Source: Sphingobacterium sp. R2
Lineage (GTDB): Bacteria; Bacteroidota; Bacteroidia; Sphingobacteriales; Sphingobacteriaceae
Assembly (NCBI RefSeq): GCF_040760075.1
Contig: NZ_CP142884.1
Span: forward strand, 5,084,001 to 5,148,000
Length of the DNA stretch: 64,000 nt
Reading direction: 5' to 3'
This document shows positions 8,408 through 18,600 of this stretch, piece after piece (the stretch's first letter is position 1; every line of letters begins with the position of its first letter). The position numbers and the translations under genes are program-made. Under the pieces are notes generated by a model. It searched no databases, was not told the DNA's origin, and saw nothing but the letters and a program-made list of their open reading frames with translations.

Positions 8408-9079
8408 ATGAATTACACATTTAATAACGGCATCTATCGCAATTTTCTGACTATAGTTATATTATTTTTAAGCTTCCTTTTACTTACGATAGCTGTAATA
8501 TACATTGATAAAGAAGCAATCGGCCCACAAGATTCTGTAGTTGGCCTTGGCAAAATCAATGGCTATGTCCATGAAACTGTAGGACTAAATATGAAATGGT
8601 ATCTCGCAAGCGAATGGCTAGGTTGGATTGCGCTGGCACTTGTCCCAGGATTTTCGGCATTTGGACTAATCCAGCTGATAAAACGGGGTAGTTTAAAACG
8701 AGTCGATGATAACATCCTTATTTTGGTTTTTTTTTATATTCTTGTAGCCCTCATTTATGCATTTTTTGAGATGTGCATAATAAATTATAGGCCGGTAATC
8801 CTTAAGGGATCTTTGGAAGCATCATTTCCGTCGTCACATTCGATGGTCGTCCTTTTTATCATGGCAACTTCGATCGCACAGTTTAGGATCAGAATAAAAA
8901 ATCCACTTTTAAAAAATATAGTCGTATTAATTTCCGCATTAATTATGATTATCACTATCGCTGCAAGGCTGCTATCAGGTGTCCATTGGTCTACCGATAT
9001 ATTGGGCGGAATACTGCTTGGAGCTACACTAGCATCTGCCTATCAACTAACAATTCATTACCGAGCTACCGCTGGATAA
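8408..9079 (+). CDS. PAP2-superfamily membrane phosphatase
   Basis: 223 residues, with about five to six hydrophobic segments (roughly 14-33, 69-90, 103-125, 143-160, 170-187, 196-213). The three PAP2 signature motifs are in order: R128-P129 within NYRPV, PSSHS at 141-145, and SGVHWSTDILGG at 190-201 containing the catalytic His. Such enzymes remove phosphate from lipid phosphates such as phosphatidic acid or undecaprenyl pyrophosphate at the membrane. The first motif is short on Lys (usually KxxxxxxRP). The substrate is not evident. It stands alone. Confidence 0.88.
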   Translation: MNYTFNNGIYRNFLTIVILFLSFLLLTIAVIYIDKEAIGPQDSVVGLGKINGYVHETVGLNMKWYLASEWLGWIALALVPGFSAFGLIQLIKRGSLKRVDDNILILVFFYILVALIYAFFEMCIINYRPVILKGSLEASFPSSHSMVVLFIMATSIAQFRIRIKNPLLKNIVVLISALIMIITIAARLLSGVHWSTDILGGILLGATLASAYQLTIHYRATAG

Positions 9080-9152
9080 GCACTGCATATCATCTTAAAT
9101 ATAGGCTTACTGGATTATACAATAGCGTATAATAAAAATTCTTTTTAGCAGA

Positions 9153-9168
9153 CTACACTTAAGTGTAG
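9153..9168. repeat. Perfect 16-bp palindrome
   Basis: CTACACTTAAGTGTAG is its own reverse complement. It lies in a 295-bp spacer between two plus-strand genes, about 85 bp after the PAP2 stop and 207 bp before the DUF3667 start. It may be a regulator site; there is no loop, so it is not a terminator. Confidence 0.45.
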
Positions 9169-9374
9169 CTAATCTTCGTGTAAACTGCAATATTTTTGAA
9201 CGAAATAGTATTAATATGGTTTAAGATGCAAAAAAACATGAGTATTCACCAAGATCCATTATAATTATAACCACTTTATCAGTCTGCACGCCAATATATA
9301 ATAATGTCATTGCGGATTTTCGGCCCTGAGCTGCCGAACGCTAATCAACTATATTCATCTAAAATCACTGATAT

Positions 9375-10088
9375 ATGAACTGTAAAAACTGCGGAACTAC
9401 CATTGCTTCAAAATTTTGCCCAGACTGCGGACAGCCAGCGGTTCTCAAAAGAATAGACGCACATTACATTACTCATGAAATTGAGCATGTACTTCATTTT
9501 GAAAGGGGTATATTATATACGATCAAAGAACTTATTACCACTCCCGGCCAAAATGTAAAAAAATACATTTCGGAAAATCGAAGTCGGCTAGTCAAACCGA
9601 TTATATTCATTATTGTGACTTCGTTGATATACTCCATTATCACGCACTTCTTCCATCTTGAAGACAAATATGTCCATTACAACGAAGCTAAGCCATCCAC
9701 TACAGGAGTACTGTTTGCGTGGGTACAGGGGCATTATGGTTATGCAAACCTCATTATGGGTGTATTTATTGCGGCATGGATTCAACTATTTTTTAAAAAG
9801 TATAATTATAACTTTTTTGAAATATTAATCTTACTATGCTTCGTCATGGGAATGGGCATGCTCATTTATGCCGTATTTTCCATTTTGCAAGGTGTCACTC
9901 ATATGCGTATAGCTAATGTTGGCGGCATTGTAGGGATCGTATATTGCTCTTGGGCAATAGGACAATTCTTCGACGCTAAAAAGGCAGGAAATTACTTTAA
10001 AGCACTGGCTGCATATGTTTTAGGATTAATCACATTTTCAGTAATGGTTCTTCTACTGGGTCTAACCATTGATTACATGATCGGTTAA
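9375..10088 (+). CDS. DUF3667-type zinc-ribbon membrane protein
   Basis: 237 residues. The N-terminus is a zinc ribbon with Cys3, Cys6, Cys15 and Cys18 (CKNC...CPDC), then a soluble stretch with HEIEHVLHFERG, then membrane segments at about 74-92, 122-138, 147-168, 180-197 and 212-234. This layout and the FERGILYTIKEL stretch match the DUF3667 family of Bacteroidota, whose function is unknown. No operon partner is evident, though a short hydrophobic ORF follows 17 bp later. Confidence 0.8.
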   Translation: MNCKNCGTTIASKFCPDCGQPAVLKRIDAHYITHEIEHVLHFERGILYTIKELITTPGQNVKKYISENRSRLVKPIIFIIVTSLIYSIITHFFHLEDKYVHYNEAKPSTTGVLFAWVQGHYGYANLIMGVFIAAWIQLFFKKYNYNFFEILILLCFVMGMGMLIYAVFSILQGVTHMRIANVGGIVGIVYCSWAIGQFFDAKKAGNYFKALAAYVLGLITFSVMVLLLGLTIDYMIG

Positions 10089-10105
10089 AATGAGGTATAA
10101 CTATT

Positions 10106-10243
10106 GTGACAACTATTGGCGGGTGGGTTATTGTTAACAAAGGGTTAGCTTACACTCCGTGGCTTACCTTAATATTTGATTTACTTGCTTATTTAATAGT
10201 ATTATTCAGCGGATATTTGGAGAAAAAGGTGGCTAAAAAGTAG
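10106..10243 (+). CDS. Possible 45-residue membrane peptide
   Basis: A GTG at 10106 opens 45 codons to TAG at 10243, beginning 17 bp after the DUF3667 stop. It encodes one hydrophobic segment (LTLIFDLLAYLIVLFSGYL) with a basic tail EKKVAKK, the look of a real single-pass membrane peptide or of the end of a longer membrane protein. The start is uncertain and there is no family match I can name. Confidence 0.35.
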   Translation: MTTIGGWVIVNKGLAYTPWLTLIFDLLAYLIVLFSGYLEKKVAKK

Positions 10244-10275
10244 GTGTAAAAAAACTTTGGTGTAGCGTATGTTTT

Positions 10276-10309
10276 CAGTTTGTCCGTTTAGATAGTAACG
10301 GACAAACTG
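10276..10309. repeat. Perfect 13-bp inverted repeat
   Basis: CAGTTTGTCCGTT and its exact complement are separated by 8 bp. There is no U tract on either strand, so a terminator is only weakly supported. It lies between the end of the DUF3667 region and the convergent GH76 gene and may end either transcript or bind a regulator. Confidence 0.5.
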
Positions 10310-10366
10310 GACAGCACCCAATCAAAACGTTGCTGTTTAGCCACTAGGTATAGAAAGGAGGTAAAT

Positions 10367-10408
10367 ATGTCAATGTTGGCGTCGATGCAGCTTAACGATG
10401 AAACTTAG
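10367..10408 (+). other. 13-codon ORF with an unusually perfect Shine-Dalgarno site
   Basis: AAAGGAGGT at 10354-10362 is followed after 4 bp by ATG and 13 codons to TAG. Such a full anti-16S match is rare in Bacteroidota, where ribosome binding relies little on it. The peptide is too short to classify. It may be a leader peptide or a scrap of imported DNA. Confidence 0.3.
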
Positions 10409-10413
10409 CTCGT

Positions 10414-11598
10414 CTAGTACCCTAGCTGTGCCAAACGTCCATACATCTCCACAAAAGCACATTGATCCAATAACCACTTCGACTTTTGCTTTTTCTCTAA
10501 AGTCCAATCAACATCAAACAGTCCGTACTGATCCCTCATTTTGTACCAAGCCCTGTCAAGGTTTTTAGCAAAAATATCAAGATAGGTTTTATTTCCATCC
10601 TGTTCATATAAACTGACATATCCCCGCATCATTACGGCATGGAACCATAAGTTACTATTTCTCAATATTGGAAAATTATCCCCGTCCTTAGTTTGGAAAA
10701 AATAGTTTAAACAAGATTTTGCTAGAACCTGTGCATCAAGAAGATACTTTTTTTCTTTAGTTAGCTTATATAGCAATGCCGCAGCTTGCAGCATTTGTCC
10801 AGAATTATAGGAATATTTGGCTTTACCTATATTTCCATTGAGCTGAATATTATCCCAATACAGGTTATCCGTTGGATCTTGCAGTCCTGCTTTTGTCCAC
10901 TCATATAAACGCCGTCCCTCATTCAGATATTCTTTGTCTTTCGTTGCCTCAAACAGCTTGAGTGCAAATACCGCTGCAGGAGCGTTCGAGCAGGTGTTTT
11001 TAGACTCTTTCTTCTGCTCGCACCAATAGATTCCACCGCCAAGCTTTTCATCTTCACCACTTTTTACAAAAGTCCAGATCTCTTTTGCATGCTTTAGGTA
11101 ATCAATCTTTTTTGTCTGCACATAGCTATCGGTAAAATCGATTCCGAGCCAAACGTTGTCATCATAAAATCGGTCTGACACTGGAGCAGAATTGATGTAG
11201 GAAGCATAACCAACGGGCTCCCTGGAATGATCCCTATATGCCATTAATCCTGGCAGCACGCGTTGGTCTAGGATCTTTTGGTAAAACGCTCTGTTCTTTG
11301 GCAGTTCCATCAAGCTATTGACTGCCGAAAAACTTCCCGAGAATGGCCATAAGTAGGCATATTTCTTTTGCGCTGCAGCTTGCTCTGGATTGTCAAGATA
11401 ATCAGCTTTAAAGCTTTCATCATAAGGAAATTTCTCCGTTAACAGCTGGTTGTTCGAATTTCCATATTTAGCATAAATAACAGTTAGAGTCTCTTGGGCT
11501 CTTTCGGCAGACTGTCCTTTGCTGCGCTGTGCATTTCCGGTGAGATAGCATAAGGCTGACAGTAACACAGTGGTCGTTATTTTAGTAATTTGTTTCAT
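10414..11598 (-). CDS. Glycoside hydrolase family 76, secreted (alpha-1,6-mannanase type)
   Basis: 394 residues from ATG 11598, which begins a clear signal peptide (MKQITKITTTVLLSALCYL, cleaved after GNAQ). ATG 11604 is also possible; an upstream TTG at 11667 is not favoured. The rest is an alpha/alpha-toroid: repeated helix pairs such as GGIYWCEQKK, CSNAPAAVFALKLFEAT, and YNSGQMLQAAALLYKLT, all typical of GH76. An Asp-Asp pair in FYDDNVWLGIDF matches the adjacent acids that serve as catalytic residues in characterised GH76 enzymes. These cut the alpha-1,6-mannan backbone of fungal mannan. It is the last gene of the operon after a paralogous GH76 lipoprotein; a hairpin lies between them. Confidence 0.85.
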   Translation of the reverse strand: MKQITKITTTVLLSALCYLTGNAQRSKGQSAERAQETLTVIYAKYGNSNNQLLTEKFPYDESFKADYLDNPEQAAAQKKYAYLWPFSGSFSAVNSLMELPKNRAFYQKILDQRVLPGLMAYRDHSREPVGYASYINSAPVSDRFYDDNVWLGIDFTDSYVQTKKIDYLKHAKEIWTFVKSGEDEKLGGGIYWCEQKKESKNTCSNAPAAVFALKLFEATKDKEYLNEGRRLYEWTKAGLQDPTDNLYWDNIQLNGNIGKAKYSYNSGQMLQAAALLYKLTKEKKYLLDAQVLAKSCLNYFFQTKDGDNFPILRNSNLWFHAVMMRGYVSLYEQDGNKTYLDIFAKNLDRAWYKMRDQYGLFDVDWTLEKKQKSKWLLDQCAFVEMYGRLAQLGY

Positions 11599-11616
11599 CT
11601 GCATCTCTACTTTAAA

Positions 11617-11652
11617 GAAGCCGTTGCGACCTTTACGGAAACGCAAGGCTTC
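11617..11652 (-). promoter_or_regulatory. Hairpin between the two GH76 genes
   Basis: On the minus strand GAAGCCTTGCG pairs with CGCAA-C-GGCTTC, giving 11 bp with one bulged C and a 13-nt loop. It sits in the 69-bp gap between the GH76 lipoprotein stop and the next GH76 start. There is no U tract. It may be an mRNA processing or stability element, or lower expression of the last gene. Confidence 0.5.
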
Positions 11653-11667
11653 TTTGCATTTGTTCAA

Positions 11668-12792
11668 TTATTTTAATTTATTTTGATAGCTTGCCAATCC
11701 TTCAAAGAGCATGGCTGCACTTGCATATGCTGTAAGCTCACTATTACCTATGGGTGGCTGCGCCCAGGAGGAACCAAAAAACAACGTCGGTAGACTTGTT
11801 CCCTTGGTCCACGCAATTTTGCCATTATTGACCAAAAACTTATCAAACTTACTGCGGTAGGCTGCATCAATTCCTTCCTGATTTAAATAGTCTACGAAAT
11901 ATCGTATAAATATTCCCTTAAACAATGCGCCGTCGCCATTTCCCTCATCGCGCAAGATATTATTCCCGCCATCGATACAACGCGTGATTGTATAATAACT
12001 AATTTTTTGCGCATCAACCAGATAAGGCTGGTCGTTAGTAATCTTAAAAAGCTCAACCGCGCTACCAAGAAACGTTCCCTGATTATAAGTAAGCGTCGTC
12101 ATATCCACATTACCTGTCTGACCATTAATGTTATCATAAACGGCGCCTGTTGATGGATTGTATAAGGTTGCCTTTTGCCATTCGTAGATCTTCTTAGCCC
12201 AGGTCAAGTAGTTTTCATCTTTTGTCAAACGATATAATCTAGCGGCCAAAATACTAGCTGGGCCATTCGAGCAAGCATTTTTGCTGTAGCGCATATCTTT
12301 CTTCCAAGCCAATCCCCCGCCTGCGTATTGCTCATCCCATGCACCAGTAATGTCTTTCCATAAAAGTAATACGGTGTCGAGGTATTTTTGTTCCTTGGTA
12401 ATTTCATATAAGCGCAATATGGTCAATGCATTCCATTCCATATCATCATAGAATACGTTGTAATAGGTATTGCCATTTTTGATCTTCACACCTTCAAACC
12501 ATTTGCTGAAATAGGCACTATACTTGGCATCTTTCGTCCGTAGATAAGCGTCGATAACAACATCCATCGCATGTGCATTGGGCCAATATTGAAATCCCAG
12601 ATCGGATTGATTGATTGCATTGTTAAAATACCCGGACTCATTCCAGAATCCGGCAATCATCTTATCGGAAACCTGCGTTGCAATAGCTGTCCAGCTTTCC
12701 TCTACGGAATCATCATACGGGTAGCTGTCCTCAATTTTGGTGCATCCAAAGAGTAGAAACAATATGGATGACAGTATAATCATTTTATTCAT
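11668..12792 (-). CDS. Glycoside hydrolase family 76 lipoprotein
   Basis: 374 residues. Signal peptide II with lipobox LFGC, Cys17 lipidated, so likely surface- or periplasm-facing on the outer membrane. The GH76 toroid is seen in repeated motifs parallel to those of its downstream paralogue: FYDDMEWNALTILRLYEIT (with the Asp-Asp pair), GGGLAWKKDMRYSKNACSNG, and TYNQGTFLGSAVELFKIT. It should attack alpha-1,6-mannan outside the cell, with the second GH76 finishing the work inside. The start ATG lies 13 bp after the SusE-like stop, in one operon. Confidence 0.87.
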   Translation of the reverse strand: MNKMIILSSILFLLFGCTKIEDSYPYDDSVEESWTAIATQVSDKMIAGFWNESGYFNNAINQSDLGFQYWPNAHAMDVVIDAYLRTKDAKYSAYFSKWFEGVKIKNGNTYYNVFYDDMEWNALTILRLYEITKEQKYLDTVLLLWKDITGAWDEQYAGGGLAWKKDMRYSKNACSNGPASILAARLYRLTKDENYLTWAKKIYEWQKATLYNPSTGAVYDNINGQTGNVDMTTLTYNQGTFLGSAVELFKITNDQPYLVDAQKISYYTITRCIDGGNNILRDEGNGDGALFKGIFIRYFVDYLNQEGIDAAYRSKFDKFLVNNGKIAWTKGTSLPTLFFGSSWAQPPIGNSELTAYASAAMLFEGLASYQNKLK

Positions 12793-12805
12793 GGGGTCTC
12801 CTCCT

Positions 12806-13948
12806 TTAATTTGGTACGACAGTATGCGTATAGTCTTTGTCGCCTTGTAAAATCATCGATATTTTTGTTGGATGGCCGTCTACTGCATCCGCAAATTTCC
12901 ATTTATCGTCCCATTGTGAAAGATTGGGCAATATGCGAACGAAATAATAAGAAGGAGCTGATGAACTATTGGGAGGACTGTCCGTCCCGTTCTGAGTTCC
13001 CAGCTGTAAAGTTTCAGCCTTTCCGGCCTTAACGGTTTCCATTTGGAACTTATAGCGTTGGTCGCGGCCCCAACTTTCCTGTTTAAAATTGATAATGCCC
13101 GTTGCAGACCAAATTCCCCTACCTTGATAAGGAAGATCCAACACCACTGCTCCGGATGGCGAGAAATAAACGCCCATGTTTTTGATCTCGGTGTAAGTAA
13201 CTGCTGCGACATTAAAATCTATTCGAATACGATATACTGCTGTCTTGGCAATGCTATTACTTCCCGTTTCACCTTCTTTTATTTTAGTTTGATCTTCCGA
13301 ATAGAAAACACGTCCTTCTGCGGACTTGCGATCCGTAAAAATATATTTCTTACCGGCTTCCAGTTTTGTAAAGATCTCATATTCACCATTACCTACCAAT
13401 TTAAAAGGTAAAGATGCGGCAACATCCGTCCCGCCCTCAGTTGCCTCTCCAGCGATAAATAGTTCATCGGGGATCTCTGCAAAGCCTTCCAGTGTTTTGA
13501 TGTTCAATATCTTCTTAGCTTTGCTCAACACCCGTTTCATTCCACGGATAGCATAGACTGACCAGATTACATCGCCACTCTCACCAGGGTTGATCCCCGC
13601 TTTCGTGGCGACCTGATTCAATATTTTGTGACTGATATTAGCGCCGTTGGAGTTTCCATTATTATCCGATGTGACTGTATAAAGAGGCTTGCTAAAATCG
13701 CCGTCGGACTTGTCAAAGACCACTTCATATTGAGCTGCCCCACCGTCGGCCACCAAAGCCGACTGCCATTCAAAATACAGCGCTGCGGAGCTTGAACTTA
13801 ATAATTTAACCGCTTTTGCATCTGCAGGAGCATATAGGTTCTCAACCGCGGACACTTCGGCGTCGGCGTATTTCATATCGTCTTTTTTACAGGAAACGAT
13901 GCTCGCAGCCAATGCGACCATTGCTATAACTTTAAAATACCATTTCAT
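12806..13948 (-). CDS. SusE/SusF-like outer-membrane lipoprotein
   Basis: 380 residues. Lipobox IVSC with Cys20 and the typical KKDD after it. Residues about 25-150 match the SusE N-terminal Ig-like domain (TSSSAALYFEWQ-like pattern with DFSKPLYTVTS). The C-terminal part carries two beta-rich modules containing GNGEYEIFTKLEAGKKY and GIWSATGIINF, like starch- or glycan-binding modules of SusE/F. It probably binds glycan at the cell surface next to the SusCD transporter. It follows SusD directly, 74 bp on. Confidence 0.82.
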   Translation of the reverse strand: MKWYFKVIAMVALAASIVSCKKDDMKYADAEVSAVENLYAPADAKAVKLLSSSSAALYFEWQSALVADGGAAQYEVVFDKSDGDFSKPLYTVTSDNNGNSNGANISHKILNQVATKAGINPGESGDVIWSVYAIRGMKRVLSKAKKILNIKTLEGFAEIPDELFIAGEATEGGTDVAASLPFKLVGNGEYEIFTKLEAGKKYIFTDRKSAEGRVFYSEDQTKIKEGETGSNSIAKTAVYRIRIDFNVAAVTYTEIKNMGVYFSPSGAVVLDLPYQGRGIWSATGIINFKQESWGRDQRYKFQMETVKAGKAETLQLGTQNGTDSPPNSSSAPSYYFVRILPNLSQWDDKWKFADAVDGHPTKISMILQGDKDYTHTVVPN

Positions 13949-14022
13949 GTCTATATCATTAATTTATGGTTCGAAACGTACATTTTTTTAATGCGCCGTT
14001 TGCGCTAGTTTTTTAATTAAAT

Positions 14023-15648
14023 TTAGTTTGAGTAGCCCTGATTGTTAGGCAATAAATTTTTATTTAGATCGATCTGGGTTCGTGGTATCGACCAGAGATA
14101 ATCTCTACTTTCATCAAATCGGCGGATATCCAATTTGATATTGCTATTGTTACCACCATATTTAGCACCAAATACCTGGCCGTCCAAATAGGTTTTACCA
14201 GCTTTCCAGCGCATGATATCATAATAACGCAATCCCTCAAGAGCGAGTTCACTTCTCCGCTCGTTTCGGACTATTGTTTTTAGATCTCCGGCAGTCGGAA
14301 ATTCCAATGCTTTGGAGGCTTCAAAACCAGCCCGTAGACGAATAGGTCTGATCGTCATATCCCATACTGCTGCATCGAGTTGTCCCAGTGCTTCTTTTGC
14401 TTCTGCATACATCAACAAGATATCGGCATACCTGAACATGATGATATTCAATCCGGCATCGTATTTTACCGTTGCTGTTACATCGTAGTATTTCTTTACG
14501 TAATAACCGGTAGCGGAAGCGTTGGCACTCGCCCCCTGATATTCGTCGAGCCGTTCCTTATCTGTTGTACCAGAGCCGGGTTTGATAAAGATCTTGCGTG
14601 TTGTACCGTCAAAATCAGTCCATTGTCCGCCATGAAAAACGATGGTTGCGGCCATACGTGGATCGCGATTGACATAGGGATTACTGTCGTTGTATTGGGG
14701 ATCCGTAGCAATGGGATTTCCGCCCAGTGTCAAATAATTATCAGCCAGACTTTGTAATGGTGCATAACCGTTTAAACGTGCCTGTGCAGAGATTGGTGCT
14801 GCATCATATAACTTATTCCAGGTTTTTAAAAGAGGTACATAGGCATAATCCAGAATAACCTCTGAATTATATTCATTGGCTGCAGTAAACAATTCCGGAT
14901 AACTGCGGAATAATGCGTAAGTTCCAAATTCAGTTTGATTTTTCATCAGATTTTCACAGTACACTATTACTTTATTCCAATTACTTTCATAAAGGTAAGC
15001 CCGAGCTTGAAAGGCTGAAGCGGCACCCTTTGTAATCCGGCCGCGGTCGTCTGCGGATAAAGCATCTTTGTTCGGTAGATCGGCCATACATTGATCCAAC
15101 TCTTGATGGATGAAGGCCATAATAGTCGCTTTATCTGTCCGAGGTAGAGTTTTGGACTCTTCCAGTGAGATATCTTTTGTGAAAAAAGGCACAGCGCCAT
15201 AAAAATTAACAAGTCTAAAATAGAGAAATGCACGGATAAAGCGCACCTCGGCGATGCGACGTTTTTTGAGTGCCGGGTCCATTCCGGGTACACGTTCCAC
15301 ATTCGCTAGATAGACATGGCAGGTCTTAATACCGCCGTAGAGATCGGACCACTCTGCACCAAATCGGCCCAGTGTCGGATCGGCGGTTCCATTACGAATT
15401 GCACGCTGGTCTGTGTTTGAGCGCCCCTCAAAAATATTATCACTCAGCGCTTCATCATTCCACATACGATCTGCTGAATACAGCTGATTATAGGCCATGT
15501 TGACCATTTTTTCTGCATTATCTGCGTAGTCCCAAAAGTTTTCATCAGTAAAACGATCAGTTGGTAGCGTATCCAACTTATTACAGGATGTTAATTGGAG
15601 AATTGCCATTAAACTCAAGCCTCCTACAAGTATCTTATATAGTTTCAT
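14023..15648 (-). CDS. SusD/RagB-family nutrient-binding lipoprotein (mannan locus)
   Basis: 541 residues. Lipobox LTSC, Cys22, then NKLDTLPTDRFTDENFWDY, the classic SusD N-terminus. Tetratricopeptide-like helices and the C-terminal NERRSELALEGLRYYDIMRW motif define SusD/RagB. It forms the lid over its SusC partner, whose gene ends 12 bp before this one starts. Ligand is inferred as mannan oligosaccharide from the GH76 genes downstream. Confidence 0.95.
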   Translation of the reverse strand: MKLYKILVGGLSLMAILQLTSCNKLDTLPTDRFTDENFWDYADNAEKMVNMAYNQLYSADRMWNDEALSDNIFEGRSNTDQRAIRNGTADPTLGRFGAEWSDLYGGIKTCHVYLANVERVPGMDPALKKRRIAEVRFIRAFLYFRLVNFYGAVPFFTKDISLEESKTLPRTDKATIMAFIHQELDQCMADLPNKDALSADDRGRITKGAASAFQARAYLYESNWNKVIVYCENLMKNQTEFGTYALFRSYPELFTAANEYNSEVILDYAYVPLLKTWNKLYDAAPISAQARLNGYAPLQSLADNYLTLGGNPIATDPQYNDSNPYVNRDPRMAATIVFHGGQWTDFDGTTRKIFIKPGSGTTDKERLDEYQGASANASATGYYVKKYYDVTATVKYDAGLNIIMFRYADILLMYAEAKEALGQLDAAVWDMTIRPIRLRAGFEASKALEFPTAGDLKTIVRNERRSELALEGLRYYDIMRWKAGKTYLDGQVFGAKYGGNNSNIKLDIRRFDESRDYLWSIPRTQIDLNKNLLPNNQGYSN

Positions 15649-15659
15649 TACATAAAAGG

Positions 15660-18600
15660 TTAGAATTGAATATTTAATCCACCGCCATAGTATTTCAACG
15701 TCGGATAATTGCGGGCACTATTGGCCGAACCACCCATGTTAGAATCAAATTCGGAGGATTCGGGATCTATCCAGGAGTTTTTACTCAACGTCAGCAGGTT
15801 TTGGGCATTAATAAAAAAGCGAACACGCTGCAATCCCCATTTTCCAATCACTCCCTTTGGCAATGAATAGCCAATCTGTATATTTTTCAGGCGGGCGTAT
15901 TTCCCGTTGAAAAGATAGAGGTCAGAATCTTTTCCAAAATTGTTGGTGGACGCTGTTGATCCATTTGCCGTCAATCGCGGCCAATGCCCGTCGATATTTG
16001 TGGGTGTCCAGTAATCGAGTTGATGCTGGTAAATGGAATACGAATAGTTTTGATGAAAGGGCTCGATCAATTCTCCGCGAATCATCATATCACGCTTGCC
16101 CACCCCTTGCCAAAACATACTAAAATCAAAATCTTTGTAATTCAAATTATAGGTAAGACCAAATGTAAACCGAGGGAAACCATTGCCCAACACAAAGCGG
16201 TCCCGTGCGTCGATAATTCCATCGTTATTCCGATCGACATACTTTACATCACCGGGTCGTAGATCTGCCGCCGTAATACCACTCGGCAGCGCCGAAGTTT
16301 CAATATCCCTTATATTTTGAAAGAATCCTTCCATCTTATACCCATAATAGGAATTATAGGGTAGCCCAACACGGGTCAGTTTAGTAATGTTGTCAACTGT
16401 CGAAATACGGTCATCGCCCGGCATTGCAATAATCTTATTATGACTATCACCCATGTTGGCATTGATCACATGCTGGAAATTTCCTGTTGTAACGCGGTAA
16501 TTGAGGTTGATTTCCCAGCCTTCATTGTTCATTTCACCTAAGTTCTGATTCTTTAAGGAAGTTCCGAATGTGGAAGGTATCTGTGGCGCCATCAAGATAT
16601 CTACTGTTCGCTTTTTAAAATAATCGAAGCTGGCCGTTAATTTATCCTGAAAGAAGGTGGCGTCCAACCCAACATTGAAATTATAGGTTTTCTCCCAGCG
16701 TAGATCAAGGCTGGCATAATTAAATCCCGCAGCAGAAACAGGTTTGTTGTTAAATCCATAACTGTTCTGATAAGATTCATAGGTAAAATAATAGGCGTAG
16801 TCATCTACGGCCTGATTGCCCAGGACACCATACGTAGATCTGATTTTTAGGCTACCGACATGTTGTTTATACCAATTCATAAATACTTCGTCGGATGCTC
16901 GCCATCCCAGAGATCCCGAAGGAAAGAACCCCCAGCGATTAGCCTTCGAGAACTTAGAAGATCCATCGTAGCGAAAGCTAAATTCGGCAAAATACTTACT
17001 TGCAAAGTCATATCCGACACGACCGAAGATCGAATTGATACTATTTTGCAGTGTACCATTTGGTGTGACACGGGCGCTTACGGGATCAATGACCGTTCCT
17101 GTAGTAGGTGTACCGAGGATAGGATCTGTAAATTTCATCTTCAATTCGTTTTGTCGACGTGTATAGGATTCGTTGGATGCTCCAAAAAGCCCTGATACAT
17201 GATGAGTTCCAAAAGTCCGATCGTAATCTAAGAGCAACTGGAAATTTAATAGCGAAGCTTTTTCATTAAAATCTTCCGTATTACGATCTGAATTGACATA
17301 AACCTGCGGTTGCGTGGCATCTGGATTTGAATACAAAGGAACTTGGATTCTTCGAATAGAGCGGTGGTCTGCATAGATGTCCGCTCCGAAGATACCGCGT
17401 AGTTTTAAACCTTCAAAAAGTTTAGCTTCAAGATTCAGGTTGATATTGAAATAATCGTTATCATTTTTGATATATCCCCCTTCGTTTAGCTCAGCCAATG
17501 GATTTTGGTCTGTCAGTGCATTGTTGACAAGATATTTTCCATTATCTGCCTGCATGCGGTAGTAGTAATAGGAAGGAAGTCTGGAAGCATTGATAATGGC
17601 ACTTCCGGCCGTGTTGCTCATGTTGTTATTGCGGGTATAGGCTAAAATCGAAGTCAATTTAAAACGTCCGATCTCTGTACTGAGGTTGCTCCGCAAATTG
17701 TACCGCTTAATGCCAAAGTTTTGCCCAACAAAATTACTGGGTTGATTGTAAAAGCCTCCGGAAAACAAGTACGAACTTTTCTCTCCGCCGCCGGCCACAC
17801 TGATATTATATTTTTGCTGGAAAGAGTTCTTCATAATTTCAGGCAAGTTCCACCGCTCAATATCCCGATGGGCATATAAGTCAGCGATAGCAGCCGGTGA
17901 AAATTGCGGATCCATTCCTGAATTGGTTAGCGCTAGATTACGTAGGGTTGCATTTTGGTACCCTTCAACTGGAGAAAACAAAATTTTAGGTTCTTGCACT
18001 CCCCATTGTGTGCCGATATTTACTGTGGGGCGCTGATTTTGGCGTCCTCTTTTGGTGGTTACCAAAATAACGCCATTGGCTGACCTCGAACCGTATATAG
18101 CCGTAGAGCCTGCGTCTTTCAATACCGACACTGTTTCGATGTCATCCGGATTGATCTTATTGAGCGTACCGCCTTCTGTAATAATTCCATCGATCACTAC
18201 CAGCGGCGCGTTACTGTTTATGGTAGATATCCCACGAATATTGATATTCATCGAATTATCATTGGGGTCCATGCTTTTCTGTTGGATGGTCAAGCTGGGC
18301 GAAGCTCCCTGAAGAGCTTGTGTTACATTGCCTACAGGTCGGTTTTCGAAAGTTTTCGCACTGATCTGATCAACAGCCCCAACAACACGCTGACGTGTAG
18401 TGGTACCATAGCCGATTACGATAACTTCTTCGAGCTGACTGTTGCTATTTTTCATAATCACATTGAGCTGCCCCGATCCATCGGTCTGCAGGGAAGATAG
18501 CTCCCCGCTCAAAGCATCATAACCAACAGAGGAGAATATCAGGGTTGCTTTGGGCGAAAGGTTTGTGAGCGTAAATAGACCATCACCATTGGTGGTAGTA

